From Gemmatimonadota bacterium (lineage in GTDB: Bacteria; Latescibacterota; UBA2968; UBA8231): a DNA stretch of 7,179 nt. The notes under the pieces are model-generated. The model made no database searches. It saw only the letters and a list, made by a program, of their open reading frames with translations, and had not been told where the DNA came from. The stretch's first letter is position 1. Every line of letters begins with the position of its first letter. Shown piece by piece: positions 6,869 through 7,179 of the stretch. The stretch spans positions 1 to 7,179 of the forward strand of contig PATE01000095.1 of assembly GCA_002712305.1 (NCBI GenBank). The letters are read 5' to 3'. A program made the translations under genes and the position numbers.

Positions 6869-7179
6869 CGCGGCTGCCCGGTATCACGGGCAATGACTAC
6901 TCGGCACGATTCACTATTCGTGGCGGCGAGCAGGAGGAAGTCCTCGTCCGCCTCGACGGCGTGGAGTTGTTCGAGCCCTTCCACCTCAAAGACATCAATG
7001 GCGCCGCACTGAGCATCGTCGATGTGAATCTGATCGAGGGGGTCGACCTGCTCACCGGCGGATTTCCCGCTGAGTATGGCGATCGTCTCAGTGGCGTCTT
7101 CGACGTGAGATCCCGGCGACCCCAGCCGGGCCATCGTCGTGCGTCCGTGGGTCTGAGCATGATGAACGCTCGAGCCCTT
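6739..7179 (+). CDS. TonB-dependent receptor, plug-domain fragment (continues past the right edge)
   Basis: Continuation of the same receptor in the frame shifted by -1, open from 6691 to the window end without a stop. The convincing product starts at about 6739 (LREITVTPGRFAIMGD). It contains a TonB-dependent receptor plug: LSEEEIQTIPQFGEDVFRAV, then RLPGITGNDYSARFTIRGG, then VLVRLDGVELFEPFH, and LLTGGFPAEYGDRLSGVFDV. These match the usual order of plug motifs (RLPGV..., IRGG, V-LDG, GG-PAEYG-R-SG-V). The plug closes the barrel until substrate is taken up with TonB/ExbBD energy. The beta-barrel lies beyond the window, and the substrate cannot be told. An internal ATG at 6778 could be chosen by gene callers as a start, but a start there would lack the signal peptide. 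Whether the break is a true pseudogene or a 1-nt sequence error is undecided; the intact quality of both halves favours an error or a recent mutation. Confidence 0.82.
   Translation, partial: MREITVTPGRFAIMGDAGGSRQALSEEEIQTIPQFGEDVFRAVTRLPGITGNDYSARFTIRGGEQEEVLVRLDGVELFEPFHLKDINGAALSIVDVNLIEGVDLLTGGFPAEYGDRLSGVFDVRSRRPQPGHRRASVGLSMMNARAL

Noticed and set aside
5935-7134. Long open frame on the minus strand (399 codons) spanning the hydrolase end and receptor start
   Set aside because: It lies antisense to two convincing + strand families, has low-complexity Ser/Thr/Arg-rich composition and shows no recognisable domain. It is a product of high GC and codon bias.
1-7179. Defence system, CRISPR array, mobile element or RNA gene
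   Set aside because: No direct-repeat array, transposase, integrase, tRNA-like or rRNA-like sequence was seen. The main genes belong to known metabolic, hydrolase and transport families; only the small CxxCH protein has no known function.

Overview
The window is about 7.2 kb of high-GC bacterial chromosome with every supported gene on the + strand. The host is probably a Gram-negative bacterium, because a signal-peptide-bearing TonB-dependent receptor sits at the right edge and a c-type-haem-like exported protein lies in the middle. The receptor's N-terminal carboxypeptidase-regulatory-like domain followed by a 'TPGRF' linker, together with an alpha-amino acid ester hydrolase, is reminiscent of Gemmatimonadota, Rhodothermota or related lineages. 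That placement is an impression from protein style, not a measurement.

Left half (1-3708): a tightly packed, translationally coupled operon. It encodes the C-terminal part of a 2-oxo acid dehydrogenase E1 alpha subunit (cut by the window edge), the complete E1 beta subunit, the complete lipoyl E2 acyltransferase, and a PfkB-family sugar kinase. The junctions are a 2-nt gap, an ATGA overlap and a TGATG overlap. The E1 proteins look most like the acetoin/pyruvate dehydrogenase group. No E3 (dihydrolipoamide dehydrogenase) follows E2; the kinase occupies that place. If the kinase acts on 2-keto-3-deoxygluconate or a similar sugar acid, the operon could link sugar-acid breakdown to pyruvate oxidation, but this is inference.

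Middle (3709-4464): a 164-bp gap, then a small exported protein with a signal peptide, one CxxCH motif and a calcium-loop-containing segment resembling the temptin domain. It ends in a textbook rho-independent terminator. A short inverted repeat places its start codon in a possible hairpin.

Right half (4465-7179): a complete CocE/NonD-type serine hydrolase with all catalytic and amine-binding residues expected of alpha-amino acid ester hydrolases. It is followed by the start of a TonB-dependent receptor whose reading frame is broken by an apparent 1-nt loss in a C run near 6737-6739; the gene runs off the right edge.

I do not see a CRISPR array, RNA gene, insertion sequence or phage gene. 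The content is mostly recognisable metabolism. The least ordinary items are the CxxCH/temptin-like protein, the kinase coupled to the dehydrogenase operon, and the broken receptor.
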